The notes under the pieces: model-generated
Databases searched by the model: none
The model's input: the letters and a program-made list of their open reading frames with translations, nothing else
Told to the model about the DNA's origin: nothing
Program-made: the position numbers and the translations under genes
In this document: positions 23,783 through 32,273 of the stretch, piece after piece
How the letters are laid out: every line of letters begins with the position of its first letter
How positions within the stretch are numbered: the first letter of the stretch is position 1
Assembly: GCA_963590855.1 (NCBI GenBank)
Contig: CAVAQT010000001.1
Span: 75,418-139,417, forward strand
Direction of reading: 5' to 3'
DNA: 64,000 nt
Source of the DNA: Ruminococcus_C sp963590855
GTDB lineage: Bacteria > Bacillota > Clostridia > Oscillospirales > Ruminococcaceae

Positions 23783-25984
23783 TTACCCCTCATCCTCGTC
23801 GCGGTACTCCGGTTCTTCACCGAAGTCGTCCTCTTCAAACTCTTCAAAGAAAAACTCGGACAGCAGCTCTTTGGCGTCATAATTGCCGCGCCGCGCCGCC
23901 TGGTGCAGCCAGTACTGCGCCATTTCATCGTCCTGATCGACGCCGGTTCCATTCATGTAGCAATAGCCCAGCATGTACTGCGCGCCGTCATGACCGCGCT
24001 CGGCAGCCTTTTCAAACCAGTCTACTGCGTCCTCGTCATCCTCGCTGTCGTCACCCACATAATAGCATACGCCGATCATGTACTGTGCATTTTCGTTATC
24101 CTGACGCGCCGCCTTGTAAAACCATTGCAGGGCGGTTTCTTTGTCCTCTTCCTCGTCAAAATAGTAAGTACCGATGGCACACTGCGCATCTGACAGTCCC
24201 AGTGCCGCCGCACGTTCAAACCAGTCCAGGGCAGTGTCAATGTCCTCATCCACGCCCTCGCCCTCCTGATAGCATGTACCCAGGGCAAACTGCGCGTAGG
24301 CATTGTTCTGCCGTGCCGATTTTTCCAGCCAGTAGACCGCTTCTTCTGAATCCGGCTTCACGCCGCTGCCGAAGCGATAGCATGTGCCCAGCTGAAACTG
24401 CGCCTCGGCATCGCCGGCTTCTGCCGCTTCCCGAAACAGCTGTATGGCGTATTTGGCATCCTGCTTCACGCCGTTGCCGTCCAGATAGCAGATCCCCAGC
24501 TGACACTTCGAGGGAATGTCACCTTGTTCTGCGGCTTTCTGAAACCAGTACACCGCCCGGCTGTCGCCCATATCCGATGTTACTTCCTGATAGTACAGAC
24601 ACATGCCCAGGGCATACTGCGCGTCCCGGTGTCCCTGTTTTGCCGCTTTTTCCAGCCATTCCTGCGCCAGCTTCTCGTCCTGGGGCACACCTCTGCCGAA
24701 GTGGTAGCATGTGCCCAGCATATACTGCGCAATGGGAATCTCCTGTGCCGCGGATTTCTGATACCATTCCACTGCCTTTTCCTCGTCCAGGTCTGTCCCC
24801 AGACCGTTGAAATAGCAGTCACCCAAGTTGTATTCCGCCGCCGCATGCCCGGAAGCTGCTGCCTGCTGAAACAGGACAAATGCCTTTTTCTGATCCTGTG
24901 CCACGCCGGTGCCGTCCATATAGCCGCGCCCAAGCATATTCACCGCTTCCGGATTGCCGGACTCCGCCGCCTTTTCAAAGAGCGCAAAGCCCTTTTCGGC
25001 ATCCTCTGCCACGCCGTCTCCGGACAGATAGCAAAGCCCCAGCTGGATCATTGCCTCTTCGCTGCCCTGCTCTGCGGCGCATTGCAGCCAGTGGGCAGCG
25101 CTCTCCTTGTCCTCTGCCAGGTACTCCCCGTTGTACAGCAGCATTCCCACGGCAAACTGCGCATCCGGCGAGCCGGCTTCTGCGCCGCGGTGCAGGTACG
25201 CATATGCCTTTTCAAAGTCCTTCTCTGTGCCGAGTCCCTGAAAATAGCAGTCGCCCAAGTGGAACAGCGCCGACGGCAGCTCCTGTGCCGCAGCCTTTTC
25301 CAGCCACAGCATGCCCTGGGGTGCATTCTGTTCCGTTCCGGTGCCGTAAATGCAGCACATGCCGGCAAAATCCTGGGCTTCTGCCAGTCCCTCTTCGGCG
25401 GCGCGGATGATCCAGGTATAGCCCTCTTCCCGGTTTTCCACAGTCCCGACACCAAAATACAGACAGCGTCCGGTCTCAAACTCCGCCCGGAGAATGCCGC
25501 TGATGGCTGCCGCCTGGATCAGCAGAAAGCCGCGTGTTTCCTCCGCAGTCCCCTCTCCCGGCAGATTCAGCAGATACATGCCGTAGAAATATTCCGCCTC
25601 GTGGTCGTGCTGTTCCACTGCCAGTTCCAGCCACTGCTTTCCGGCTTCTTCGTCCGTCTCGATCTCTTTCAGATTTCCCTGGATGCAGTAGACGCCCATG
25701 AGGAACTGCGCCTCATGGTATCCCTCCTCTGCGGACGCTTTCAGCCACTGCACCGCCTGTGCCGTGTCTGCCTCTGTACCGATGCCGTCCCGCAGGCACA
25801 TCGCCAGGACAAACTTCGCGTTGGCATAGCCACGCTCCGCCATTTTCTGAAACCAGGCGCAGCCCTCCTTTTGTGCGGCTGCATCTCCGTCCTCCACCTG
25901 TTCCAGGCGGCGGTTATAATTCTCCGGATTCATCTCGTTTTCCGGTTCTTTCTTTTTCAAGCGCTCCAAAAACGGTTTCTTCAT
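23783..25984 (-). CDS. Large Sel1-repeat protein
   Basis: 733 residues from the ATG at 25984 (GGGGGAG site). After a basic-acidic start (MKKPFLERLKKKEPENEM) nearly the whole chain is about 19 tandem Sel1-like repeats of 36 residues (pattern A-xx-LGxCYxxGxGVxxDxxxAxxWFxxAAxxG; about 40-700), forming a helical solenoid for protein-protein contacts. It ends in a very acidic tail (FFFEEFEEDDFGEEPEY). No signal peptide. Sel1 proteins are adaptors in many pathways; the partner is not evident from context. The gene stands alone with its own promoter. Confidence 0.93.
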   Translation of the reverse strand: MKKPFLERLKKKEPENEMNPENYNRRLEQVEDGDAAAQKEGCAWFQKMAERGYANAKFVLAMCLRDGIGTEADTAQAVQWLKASAEEGYHEAQFLMGVYCIQGNLKEIETDEEAGKQWLELAVEQHDHEAEYFYGMYLLNLPGEGTAEETRGFLLIQAAAISGILRAEFETGRCLYFGVGTVENREEGYTWIIRAAEEGLAEAQDFAGMCCIYGTGTEQNAPQGMLWLEKAAAQELPSALFHLGDCYFQGLGTEKDFEKAYAYLHRGAEAGSPDAQFAVGMLLYNGEYLAEDKESAAHWLQCAAEQGSEEAMIQLGLCYLSGDGVAEDAEKGFALFEKAAESGNPEAVNMLGRGYMDGTGVAQDQKKAFVLFQQAAASGHAAAEYNLGDCYFNGLGTDLDEEKAVEWYQKSAAQEIPIAQYMLGTCYHFGRGVPQDEKLAQEWLEKAAKQGHRDAQYALGMCLYYQEVTSDMGDSRAVYWFQKAAEQGDIPSKCQLGICYLDGNGVKQDAKYAIQLFREAAEAGDAEAQFQLGTCYRFGSGVKPDSEEAVYWLEKSARQNNAYAQFALGTCYQEGEGVDEDIDTALDWFERAAALGLSDAQCAIGTYYFDEEEDKETALQWFYKAARQDNENAQYMIGVCYYVGDDSEDDEDAVDWFEKAAERGHDGAQYMLGYCYMNGTGVDQDDEMAQYWLHQAARRGNYDAKELLSEFFFEEFEEDDFGEEPEYRDEDEG

Positions 25985-26046
25985 GCAAACTCCCCCTTTC
26001 GTCTTGCAAAGCCTGTTTCCAACTCGTCGCATTGGTCGTGATACTT

Positions 26047-26075
26047 ATTATAAAGCAAAATATGTCTGGTGTCAA
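26047..26075 (-). promoter_or_regulatory. Promoter of the Sel1-repeat gene
   Basis: On the - strand TTGACA, 17-base spacer, TATAAT, a perfect consensus about 60 bases from the ATG. Confidence 0.85.
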
Positions 26076-26157
26076 GTGAGTGCCGTTTTTCTCAGGGAGA
26101 ACCTGCGCCTATGTCAAATTTATATGTTAATTTTTTGTAACTAGTTGAGAATGAGTA

Positions 26158-26186
26158 TTGACAAGGAAATCGCGATGTGCTATAAT
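26158..26186 (+). promoter_or_regulatory. Promoter of the rubrerythrin gene
   Basis: TTGACA, 17-base spacer, TATAAT, about 60 bases before the ATG at 26247. No clear PerR box is seen. Confidence 0.85.
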
Positions 26187-26246
26187 AAAGACAAGCTAAG
26201 GGAGACAAGAAAGCCCTTGCAGATTTACTTTATGGAGGTAGTTATC

Positions 26247-26795
26247 ATGAAAAAGTTTGTATGTTCTATTTGCGGTTATGTATATGAAGGCGACTCTGCT
26301 CCGGCAGCATGTCCCATCTGCGGCGCTCCCGCAGAAAAGTTCACAGAGCAGAAAGAGGACGGCATGGAGTGGGCTGACCAGCACGTTGTCGGCGTTGCAA
26401 AGGGCGTAGACGAAGAGATCGTACAGGGTCTGCGTGAGAACTTCAACGGCGAGTGCTCTGAGGTCGGCATGTATCTGGCAATGGCTCGCGTGGCATTCCG
26501 CGAGGGCTATCCGGAGATCGGTCTGTACTGGGAAAAGGCTGCCTATGAGGAAGCAGAGCACGCTGCAAAGTTTGCTGAAATGCTGGGCGAAGTCGTAACC
26601 GATTCCACCAAGAAGAATCTGGAAATGCGTGTTGCTGCGGAAAACGGCGCATGTGCCGGCAAGAAGGCACTGGCTGCAAAGGCAAAGCAGCTGAACCTGG
26701 ATGCCATCCACGACACCGTACACGAAATGGCAAAGGACGAGGCAAGACACGGCTGTGCATTTGCCGGCTTCCTGAAACGTTACTTCAACGATTAA
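26247..26795 (+). CDS. Rubrerythrin with N-terminal rubredoxin domain
   Basis: 182 residues from the ATG at 26247 (GGAGG site). Reduces hydrogen peroxide in anaerobes. The rubredoxin iron site comes first (FVCSICGYVYEG and CPICGAP, residues 1-36), then the ferritin-like di-iron domain with Glu-rich helices (NGECSEVGMYLAMARVAF; EEAEHAAKFAEMLGE; EMAKDEARHGCAF). The order is reversed relative to classical rubrerythrin. Stand-alone gene with its own promoter and terminator, consistent with an oxygen-sensitive host. Confidence 0.95.
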   Translation: MKKFVCSICGYVYEGDSAPAACPICGAPAEKFTEQKEDGMEWADQHVVGVAKGVDEEIVQGLRENFNGECSEVGMYLAMARVAFREGYPEIGLYWEKAAYEEAEHAAKFAEMLGEVVTDSTKKNLEMRVAAENGACAGKKALAAKAKQLNLDAIHDTVHEMAKDEARHGCAFAGFLKRYFND

Positions 26796-26817
26796 GCTGC
26801 TATCCCCCATCCAAATG

Positions 26818-26860
26818 AAAAGGCGGATCGTTCTGCACCGGCAGAGCGATCCGCTTTTTT
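26818..26860 (+). terminator. Terminator after rubrerythrin
   Basis: AAAAGGCGGATCG...CGATCCGCTTTTTT stem-loop directly after the gene. Confidence 0.88.
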
Positions 26861-26872
26861 CTCCCCCATAGC

Positions 26873-26904
26873 AAAAACTGCCTGCATTTTCGTGCAGGCA
26901 GTTT
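26873..26904 (-). terminator. Terminator of the Wzz-like gene
   Basis: AAACTGCCTGCA / TGCAGGCAGTTT with loop TTTTCG; TTTTTGC follows on the - strand. Confidence 0.88.
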
Positions 26905-26935
26905 CGTTTACAATGATTGTTTTGTGCAGAGACGT

Positions 26936-28486
26936 TTAGTCTTTTTCGCTTTCGGCATCTGCTTCAGTTTCAGCCGCTTTTGCAGTTTCCTTTGTCTCTT
27001 CTGTTTCTTGCGCAGCAGCTGCAATGGCATTTCTGCGGTAAGAAACCATGAACGCACGAACCACTGCAAATACCAGATATGCTACGAACAGCAGTGCTTC
27101 TGCGATCAGCAGCGGACGCATCATATTGGAGATGGCGTTAGACATTGCATTAGAAACGCTGCCGCTTGCCGGAACCAGAATGCTGTAGGAATTTGCATAG
27201 GACGCAGTCTCAAAGAAATCATCCGCAGTTGCATTGACATCGTCAACCAACTTGTTCAGCTTGTCGCAGACGGTCTGCATATCTGCATCGACCTTTTCCT
27301 GCTCCTTCTTGGTGCCGACAGAGCCCTTGTTCAGCCGATCCAGACGTGTCTGATAGTCGTTGATCTGCTGCTGATAGGACGAAACGCTGCTCTGTGCGTC
27401 TGTCTTTTGGGTAATCAGATCGTCGTATGCCTCAGACGGCTGGGTCAGTGCGGAACTGGAAGCCGCATCCGAACCTGCCATTACCACCATGGAATCCTTC
27501 TGGTAGTTGTTGATGGAGTCAGTGATGGATGCCAGCTTTTCCTGTGCGCTGGTCAGGTTGCGGCTCAGGGTATCGATGCGGTACTGATAGTAGGTCTGGA
27601 GCGCGTCCTTGTCCTTTGTGACATTCTTGCCCAGAACATAGGAGGACAGGCTCGCATAGTCTACCGAACGCATGGTGCTGATCGCTTCGCTGAGGTCAGA
27701 GAAGGTATAGCCGGTCTTGCTGGAGCGGAACCGTGTCTTGTCGTTGGTGGACAGGGTGGAAACGTAGTTTTGCAGTCCGTTCAGGGTGTTGGAGAACACA
27801 TCCAGTGCCTGTGCGTAGTCATAGGTGGTATAATCCACGGTTGTCAGCGCATCGCCCAGGGCATCGTTATAGCCGTAGGTACGCATGAAATAGGTCTTGT
27901 AGTTGCTCAGCATGGTGTTCAGGAAATCTGCCGCCTGAGAGCGGTTCATTTCGGTAGCGCCATAGGCAAACTGTACCTCGAAGCGTGTCGGATAGTAGGA
28001 AACATCCATGATCTTCTGCGCCGCTTCAATGGAATTGGTAGATTCAAAGATGCTCTGATAAGCCGTCAGCTTGTCAATGGTATCATCCGGAACAACGCCG
28101 GAAATGGTGATGCTGCTGCGGATCGCATCTGTCTTTGTGGAATCCATGCCCAGATCGGTGAGTGTGGACTCGATAATGGACGGGGATTTCAGAGAATTGG
28201 CATCGAACTCGTTGCCGCTGGGATCCAGACCCTGTTCAATGCCGTCATAAGTAAAGCCCACCATTGCGGTCAGCGGTGTTGCCTTACTGTTGGACATCAG
28301 CATTGCGCCGCCAAACACAGCGCCGGCTGCGATCACGGCGATCAGGATCCAAAGCAGAAAATACTTTTTCAGCTGACGGAAAATGTCTAGCACCGGAATG
28401 GTAATGGTATCTTCCTCTTCCTGTACGTTCTGTACTGCCGCAACTGTAATCAGCTCCGGCTTCTGTTCTGTACTCTTTTTACTCAT
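26936..28486 (-). CDS. Wzz/YveK-like chain-length or polysaccharide co-polymerase protein
   Basis: 516 residues. Topology of polysaccharide co-polymerases: a cytoplasmic start, first membrane helix (about 43-66), a large extracytoplasmic mostly helical region with coiled coils (about 70-440, including YQYRIDTLSRNLTSAQEKL), a second helix (about 455-480) and a Glu/Ala-rich cytoplasmic tail. No kinase domain. Such proteins set polymer length in capsule or exopolysaccharide export; the flippase at 20.7 kb could belong to the same process. ATG at 28486 after AGGAG. Family assignment is from topology rather than strong motifs. Confidence 0.72.
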   Translation of the reverse strand: MSKKSTEQKPELITVAAVQNVQEEEDTITIPVLDIFRQLKKYFLLWILIAVIAAGAVFGGAMLMSNSKATPLTAMVGFTYDGIEQGLDPSGNEFDANSLKSPSIIESTLTDLGMDSTKTDAIRSSITISGVVPDDTIDKLTAYQSIFESTNSIEAAQKIMDVSYYPTRFEVQFAYGATEMNRSQAADFLNTMLSNYKTYFMRTYGYNDALGDALTTVDYTTYDYAQALDVFSNTLNGLQNYVSTLSTNDKTRFRSSKTGYTFSDLSEAISTMRSVDYASLSSYVLGKNVTKDKDALQTYYQYRIDTLSRNLTSAQEKLASITDSINNYQKDSMVVMAGSDAASSSALTQPSEAYDDLITQKTDAQSSVSSYQQQINDYQTRLDRLNKGSVGTKKEQEKVDADMQTVCDKLNKLVDDVNATADDFFETASYANSYSILVPASGSVSNAMSNAISNMMRPLLIAEALLFVAYLVFAVVRAFMVSYRRNAIAAAAQETEETKETAKAAETEADAESEKD

Positions 28487-28560
28487 TCGTAATTACTCCT
28501 AATACTGATTCAAATGATTTTGGATTTGAGAAGGGTCACTTCTAAAAACTTCTACATTTC

Positions 28561-28589
28561 ATTATAACACATTTCAAATGATCTGTAAA
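28561..28589 (-). promoter_or_regulatory. Promoter of the Wzz-like gene
   Basis: On the - strand TTTACA, 17-base spacer, TATAAT. Confidence 0.75.
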
Positions 28590-28685
28590 CCGGATATTTT
28601 TTCAAAAAAGCCCATGGCATTCCCGAAAAAAACAGCATTTTTCACAAATTCCAAAAGCATCTCCCCGAAAAGTCCCATTTCTGCT

Positions 28686-28715
28686 TTGACAGATTTTCCG
28701 AAAATATGCTATAAT
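28686..28715 (+). promoter_or_regulatory. Promoter of the GIY-YIG gene
   Basis: TTGACA, 18-base spacer, TATAAT, 35 bases before the ATG. Confidence 0.82.
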
Positions 28716-28750
28716 ACTTGTAATATTTCTGGATTTGGAAAGGCTTCAAC

Positions 28751-29104
28751 ATGACATACTATATTTATGTGCTGCAATGCGCCGGCGGCACGCTCTACAC
28801 CGGCATCACCCCGGATCTGCAAAAACGCATGCGCCAGCACTGCGGCGAGCTGGCAGGCGGCGCAAAGTATACCCGCAGCCATCCCCCAAAGGCACTGCTC
28901 CAGGTGTGGCAGACCGACGGGCACACCGCCGCCGCCCGGTTTGAATACGCCTTTAAGGGGCTTTCCCGGCAGAAAAAGCTCGCGCTCCTGGAAGCGCCGG
29001 CGCAGTGGCAGGCGTTTCTGCCGGAGCTGTGTGAAGGCGGCAGCTATCTTCCGGCAGCCCACGGCGTACTGGAAAGCTATCTGAAACAGCACAAAGAAAA
29101 GTGA
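28751..29104 (+). CDS. GIY-YIG nuclease superfamily protein (UPF0213/YhbQ-like)
   Basis: 117 residues. Starts YYIYVLQCAGGTLYTGITPDL, the GIY-YIG core in its YIYVL...LYTGIT form, then the conserved Arg helix (QKRMRQHCGE). The family acts on DNA or RNA ends in repair-related roles that are not well defined. The C-terminal ~30 residues extend slightly beyond the minimal UPF0213 length. ATG follows GGAAAGG. Confidence 0.9.
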   Translation: MTYYIYVLQCAGGTLYTGITPDLQKRMRQHCGELAGGAKYTRSHPPKALLQVWQTDGHTAAARFEYAFKGLSRQKKLALLEAPAQWQAFLPELCEGGSYLPAAHGVLESYLKQHKEK

Positions 29105-29126
29105 CCGCACCGGGTCACTTTTTTCG
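29097..29126. terminator. Bidirectional terminator overlapping two stop codons
   Basis: AAGTGACC / GGGTCACTTTTTT. The stem contains the stop codon of the GIY-YIG gene and the T run reaches the end of the convergent membrane gene. Confidence 0.8.
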
Positions 29127-29633
29127 TTGATACTGTAATTCCTCCGGCAAAAAGCCCTTTCTGTCCAGGACATAGGTCACCCAGACCACTGCCATGGGCA
29201 GGAGATTCCACACGGCCAGAAAAGCCGTCTGTCCCCAGGAGAGCGAGGACGCCGTCACATCCTTGCTGCAAAGATTGCACAGCTGCAAAAAAGGCGCGTC
29301 CAGCAGCTTGTACCAGCGGTACCAGAGATCCGGCAGAACGCCGGCTCTGGCGAGCAGCAGTGAGATGCCCAGAAGCAGAAAGGGCAGTCCTGCCGCGATG
29401 CTGTAAAACAGCTGTAACCCTACGGTATTTTCCCGTTTCTGATGCCGGTCTGCACCGGAGCGGTTCAGGGCATAGTTGACACAGACGCAGATCAGCACCG
29501 CAATGGTGCAGATACAGCTGACCAGCCGGAACAGTCCGCCGCCTACGGCAGAAAGCGTTACCGCCAGGAACAGGCAGAGTGCCTCTGCGAACAGGTAATT
29601 GCCCAGTCCTTTGGCAAAATTTTTGATATCCAT
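29115..29633 (-). CDS. Four-TM membrane protein of unknown function
   Basis: 172 residues from the ATG at 29633 (AGAGGA site), beginning MDIKNFAKGLGNYLFAEAL. Four hydrophobic segments (about 12-35, 38-55, 70-90, 130-150) and a basic tail. The VLDRKGFLPEEL segment near the C-terminus is not a family marker known to me. Single gene facing the GIY-YIG gene. Confidence 0.78.
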   Translation of the reverse strand: MDIKNFAKGLGNYLFAEALCLFLAVTLSAVGGGLFRLVSCICTIAVLICVCVNYALNRSGADRHQKRENTVGLQLFYSIAAGLPFLLLGISLLLARAGVLPDLWYRWYKLLDAPFLQLCNLCSKDVTASSLSWGQTAFLAVWNLLPMAVVWVTYVLDRKGFLPEELQYQRKK

Positions 29634-29780
29634 ATTTTTCCTCTTTCGGAAGTATTTTTTGCAGGCAACACCACACATGCTTTGTGCTGTGCTGTCCGTA
29701 TATTTTCAAGTCCGGCGGAGACAATATGACTGTGTTCTGCGGCACTTCGCAGAACCATTTCAAAAAAGGAGGGCAGACCC

Positions 29781-30212
29781 ATGTCTCCGCAGGAACAGCA
29801 TGTACTCGACGCATTTTATCAGAATGCCGCCATGGGCGCAGACGCGACCAGCGCCATTCTCCCCAAGGCAGACCATCCGGCGCTGCGGCAGGAGCTTTGC
29901 AAACAGCTGGAATTTTACCAGTCCCGCAAGGACGAGATCCGCAGCCAGATGCAGCAGGCACACATGCAGCCGGCATCCCAGAACGAGATGGCAAAGTTCT
30001 GGGCAAAGACCAGCATTCAGCTTCACTGCCTGGGCGGTGCGCCGTCCGGCGAGATCGCAAAGCTGATGCTCAAGGGCACAAACACCGGCGTCATTCAGCT
30101 CACCGAGGTGCTCCACAGCAATCCGGACATTTCGGAGCGGCTGATGCGCCAGGGAAAATCGTTCGTCCGTCACGAAGAGGCGTACATGGAACGCCTCAAG
30201 GCCTATTTATAA
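29781..30212 (+). CDS. Hypothetical helical cytoplasmic protein, 143 residues
   Basis: ATG follows AAAGGAGGG. Sequence looks like a four-helix bundle: Gln/Glu/Lys/Leu-rich helices with LRQELCKQLEFYQSRKDEI and MKxTNTGVIQLTEVLHSNP-type turns. The central KGTNTGVIQL stretch is similar to small sporulation/stress-linked Firmicute proteins, but I do not assign a family. Eleven bases separate it from the next small gene, so the two are one operon. Confidence 0.78.
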   Translation: MSPQEQHVLDAFYQNAAMGADATSAILPKADHPALRQELCKQLEFYQSRKDEIRSQMQQAHMQPASQNEMAKFWAKTSIQLHCLGGAPSGEIAKLMLKGTNTGVIQLTEVLHSNPDISERLMRQGKSFVRHEEAYMERLKAYL

Positions 30213-30223
30213 GAGGTGAGACC

Positions 30224-30394
30224 ATGAACCCCGAAGAAGAGAAAGCCAGACAGAGCGCAGAAGCCGAAATGAAGATCTATACGCCCCACCGGGTGATCCA
30301 GGAGAAATGCGACAACATTGCATTCGACAACGCGCCGGTACGCATCTACGAGCGGCCGTATCACCCCAACCAGCCCACGTCTCCGCTGGGCTGA
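30224..30394 (+). CDS. Small hypothetical protein, 56 residues
   Basis: ATG at 30224 after AGAGGTGAG. Charged first half (MNPEEEKARQSAEAEMKIY), polar Pro-rich end (ERPYHPNQPTSPLG). Directly downstream of the 143-residue gene and presumably cotranscribed. No recognisable family. Confidence 0.65.
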   Translation: MNPEEEKARQSAEAEMKIYTPHRVIQEKCDNIAFDNAPVRIYERPYHPNQPTSPLG

Positions 30395-30454
30395 GCCAAG
30401 CATCCGGATGCCCGGTGCATCCGGTACATAGAGAGTTCCGTTACGGCAGAGCCG

Positions 30455-30871
30455 TCAGGCAGGCTTGTGCTTTTTGGCGCAGTCCGCGCACAGTCCGTAC
30501 AGCACCGTTTTGGTATGGTCGATCACAAAGCCGTGATGCTCCAGCAGGTGCTCGCCCAGCTGACTGAGATAATCGCAGCTGACGTGAAACAGTCTGCCGC
30601 AGTCTGTGCATTTCAGGTGAAAGTGATCCTGGCAGGCATGGGGCTCGCCGGAGAGGAACTGATAGCAGGCACTGCTCTTGCCGTCCAGCACATACTTGCG
30701 CACCACACCCTCTTCCACAAGCTGTTCCAGTGTCCGATAGACCGTCGCCGTCCCCACCGGTGTGGCATTGTCCTGCAAATGGCGCACCAGTTCTGCCACG
30801 GTGATGTGGCTGCCGCCGCTGTTCTGCAAAAATGCCAGGATATACTCCCGCTGTTTTGTCTTGTATGCCAT
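30455..30871 (-). CDS. Fur family metal-dependent transcriptional regulator
   Basis: 138 residues from the ATG at 30871. Winged-helix N-terminus (QREYILAFLQNSGGSHITVAELVRHL; VGTATVYRTLEQLVEEG, the Fur recognition helix), then the dimer domain with metal ligands HACQDHFHLKC, the structural-zinc pair CTDC and CADC near the C-terminus. Could be Fur, Zur or PerR; the Cys pairs fit all and the target metal cannot be read from sequence. The ribosome-binding site (GGAAGGA) is rather distant. Stands between ppiB and a convergent small gene. Confidence 0.9.
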   Translation of the reverse strand: MAYKTKQREYILAFLQNSGGSHITVAELVRHLQDNATPVGTATVYRTLEQLVEEGVVRKYVLDGKSSACYQFLSGEPHACQDHFHLKCTDCGRLFHVSCDYLSQLGEHLLEHHGFVIDHTKTVLYGLCADCAKKHKPA

Positions 30872-30921
30872 GATATTTCGATCGTCCTTCCAACACCGGG
30901 CATCATTTCCCGGGCAATCCA

Positions 30922-30974
30922 AATTGCCGCAGCCGACACCCTTTCCGGCATCCTTGCTGCGGCAATTGTTTTTT
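30922..30974. other. Long GC-rich hairpin upstream of the Fur-family gene
   Basis: AATTGCCGCAGC / GCTGCGGCAATT, 12-bp stem, loop about 29 bases. A T run follows on the + strand only, where there is no gene to terminate; on the - strand it is in the leader of the regulator gene. Confidence 0.55.
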
Positions 30975-31048
30975 CTATCACAAAGTTCCCTGCGCATCCA
31001 GACATGTGACAGGATGCGTCAGCAGGTTCTTATTCTTCGATAGTGACC

Positions 31049-31522
31049 TTATTCCTCGATAGTGACCTTTTTCATGATCTGGGGAGTCAGGGGCTTGTCG
31101 CTGAAATCCGTCTGCACCGACGCGATCTCGTCCACAACGTCCATGCCCTCTACTACCTTGCCGAATGCTGCATACTGACCGTCCAGATGCGGTGCATCCT
31201 CGTGCATGATAAAGAACTGCGAGCCGGCAGAGTTCGGGTTCATGGCGCGTGCCATGGACAGCACGCCGCGAGTGTGCTTCAGGTCGTTCTGGACACCGTT
31301 TGCGGCGAACTCACCCTTGATGTTCCAGCCCGGGCCGCCTGTGCCCGTGCCATTCGGACAGCCGCCCTGGATCATAAAGCCGGGAATGACCCGGTGAAAG
31401 GTCAGGCCGTCATAAAAGCCCTGCTTCACCAGTTTTTCAAAGTTTTCACAGGAGATCGGGGCGATCTCCGGGTACAACTCGATCTTGATCTTCTTGCCGT
31501 TTGCCATTTCAATGACTACCAT
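31049..31522 (-). CDS. ppiB: Peptidyl-prolyl cis-trans isomerase, cyclophilin type
   Basis: 157 residues from the ATG at 31522 (GAGGAAA site). Cyclophilin active-site motifs: FYDGLTFHRVIPGFMIQGG (catalytic Arg), NSAGSQFFIM, and AAFGKVVEGMDVV. No signal peptide, so cytoplasmic. Catalyses proline isomerisation in protein folding. The stop codon lies at one copy of a 19-base tandem duplication (31029-31067). Confidence 0.95.
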   Translation of the reverse strand: MVVIEMANGKKIKIELYPEIAPISCENFEKLVKQGFYDGLTFHRVIPGFMIQGGCPNGTGTGGPGWNIKGEFAANGVQNDLKHTRGVLSMARAMNPNSAGSQFFIMHEDAPHLDGQYAAFGKVVEGMDVVDEIASVQTDFSDKPLTPQIMKKVTIEE

Positions 31523-31593
31523 AAGTCGTTTCCTCACATCATCAAATATTTCCGGGGACGGCGAAAAACGCTGCCGCCCTCTGGGATATTTCT

Positions 31594-31622
31594 ATTGTAG
31601 CACAAAACGCTGCAAAATGCAA
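31594..31622 (-). promoter_or_regulatory. Promoter of ppiB
   Basis: On the - strand TTGCAT, 17-base spacer, TACAAT. Confidence 0.68.
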
Positions 31623-31670
31623 GGGAGAATATGCAGACGACACAGATTCGTTTTTTTCCGGAAAGGGCGC

Positions 31671-31802
31671 TTAAATTCCCCGGAGGGTCGTCGGCAGCAC
31701 CAGACTGCTGTCCATATGCATCTTGTTCAGCATATACAGCGTCACCGCCATCACTGCCCAGATCGCCGCAGTCTGAATGGTATAAAAAAGAATCTTCTTC
31801 AT
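31671..31802 (-). CDS. Small membrane protein, 43 residues
   Basis: ATG at 31802 after GAGG (8 bases), stop TAA at 31671. MKKILFYTIQTAAIWAVMAV begins one membrane helix (about 4-26); a polar tail follows (NKMHMDSSLVLPTTLRGI). It has its own promoter (31939-31967) and a leader of about 130 nt with a GTTCCC...GGGAAC hairpin. Function unknown. Confidence 0.6.
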   Translation of the reverse strand: MKKILFYTIQTAAIWAVMAVTLYMLNKMHMDSSLVLPTTLRGI

Positions 31803-31938
31803 GAGAAACGCCTCATTTCAATTGCATCGTTCTATTTGCTGCCCGTGCGCATTTCCGTCCCCACACAGCAGCGTCACCTGTTCCCATATCCGAAAAGTGT
31901 ACACCTTTTCCGGGAACATGCTTTTGTCATCATTTATC

Positions 31939-31967
31939 ATTATACACAAGAACTATCAAAAATGCAA
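31939..31967 (-). promoter_or_regulatory. Promoter of the 43-residue ORF
   Basis: On the - strand TTGCAT, 17-base spacer, TATAAT. The remaining intergenic sequence (31968-32160) is AT-rich with no ORF. Confidence 0.7.
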
Positions 31968-32160
31968 TGCCTTTTTGTGAATTGTAATTAAATTGTAAGC
32001 AATGGCAATGCTGTACCCAAAATATGCATTTTTTGCAGTTCGTGCATTTTTGCCGGAGAATGCATCATGTTTTTTCAAGTCTGTTGCAAAAGCATAAATA
32101 CCGCCGAAAAACCGCCAACTTTTCTAAATTACAGCGTGGTTTCTCGTATAAAATCCCATA

Positions 32161-32189
32161 TTTACAAACGGGTCGGTTTGTGGTATGAT
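32161..32189 (+). promoter_or_regulatory. Promoter of the cytidylate-kinase-like gene
   Basis: TTTACA, 17-base spacer, TATGAT, about 85 bases before the ATG. Confidence 0.7.
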
Positions 32190-32273
32190 GAATGTAGGCG
32201 CAATATCATGATATTTTAGGAAGTACCGCAAAAACCTGTGCGGTTTCACTCTTGAAAGAAAAGGGGTCTTATT

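Noticed and set aside
23508..23882. A + strand ORF of 124 residues in the repeat region before the Sel1 gene
   Set aside because: It runs through the repeat element and into the antisense of the Sel1 gene, with no start signal.
26101..26163. A PerR or Fur box upstream of rubrerythrin
   Set aside because: The sequence is AT-rich, but no palindrome close to TTATAATxATTATAA or a Fur box could be aligned.
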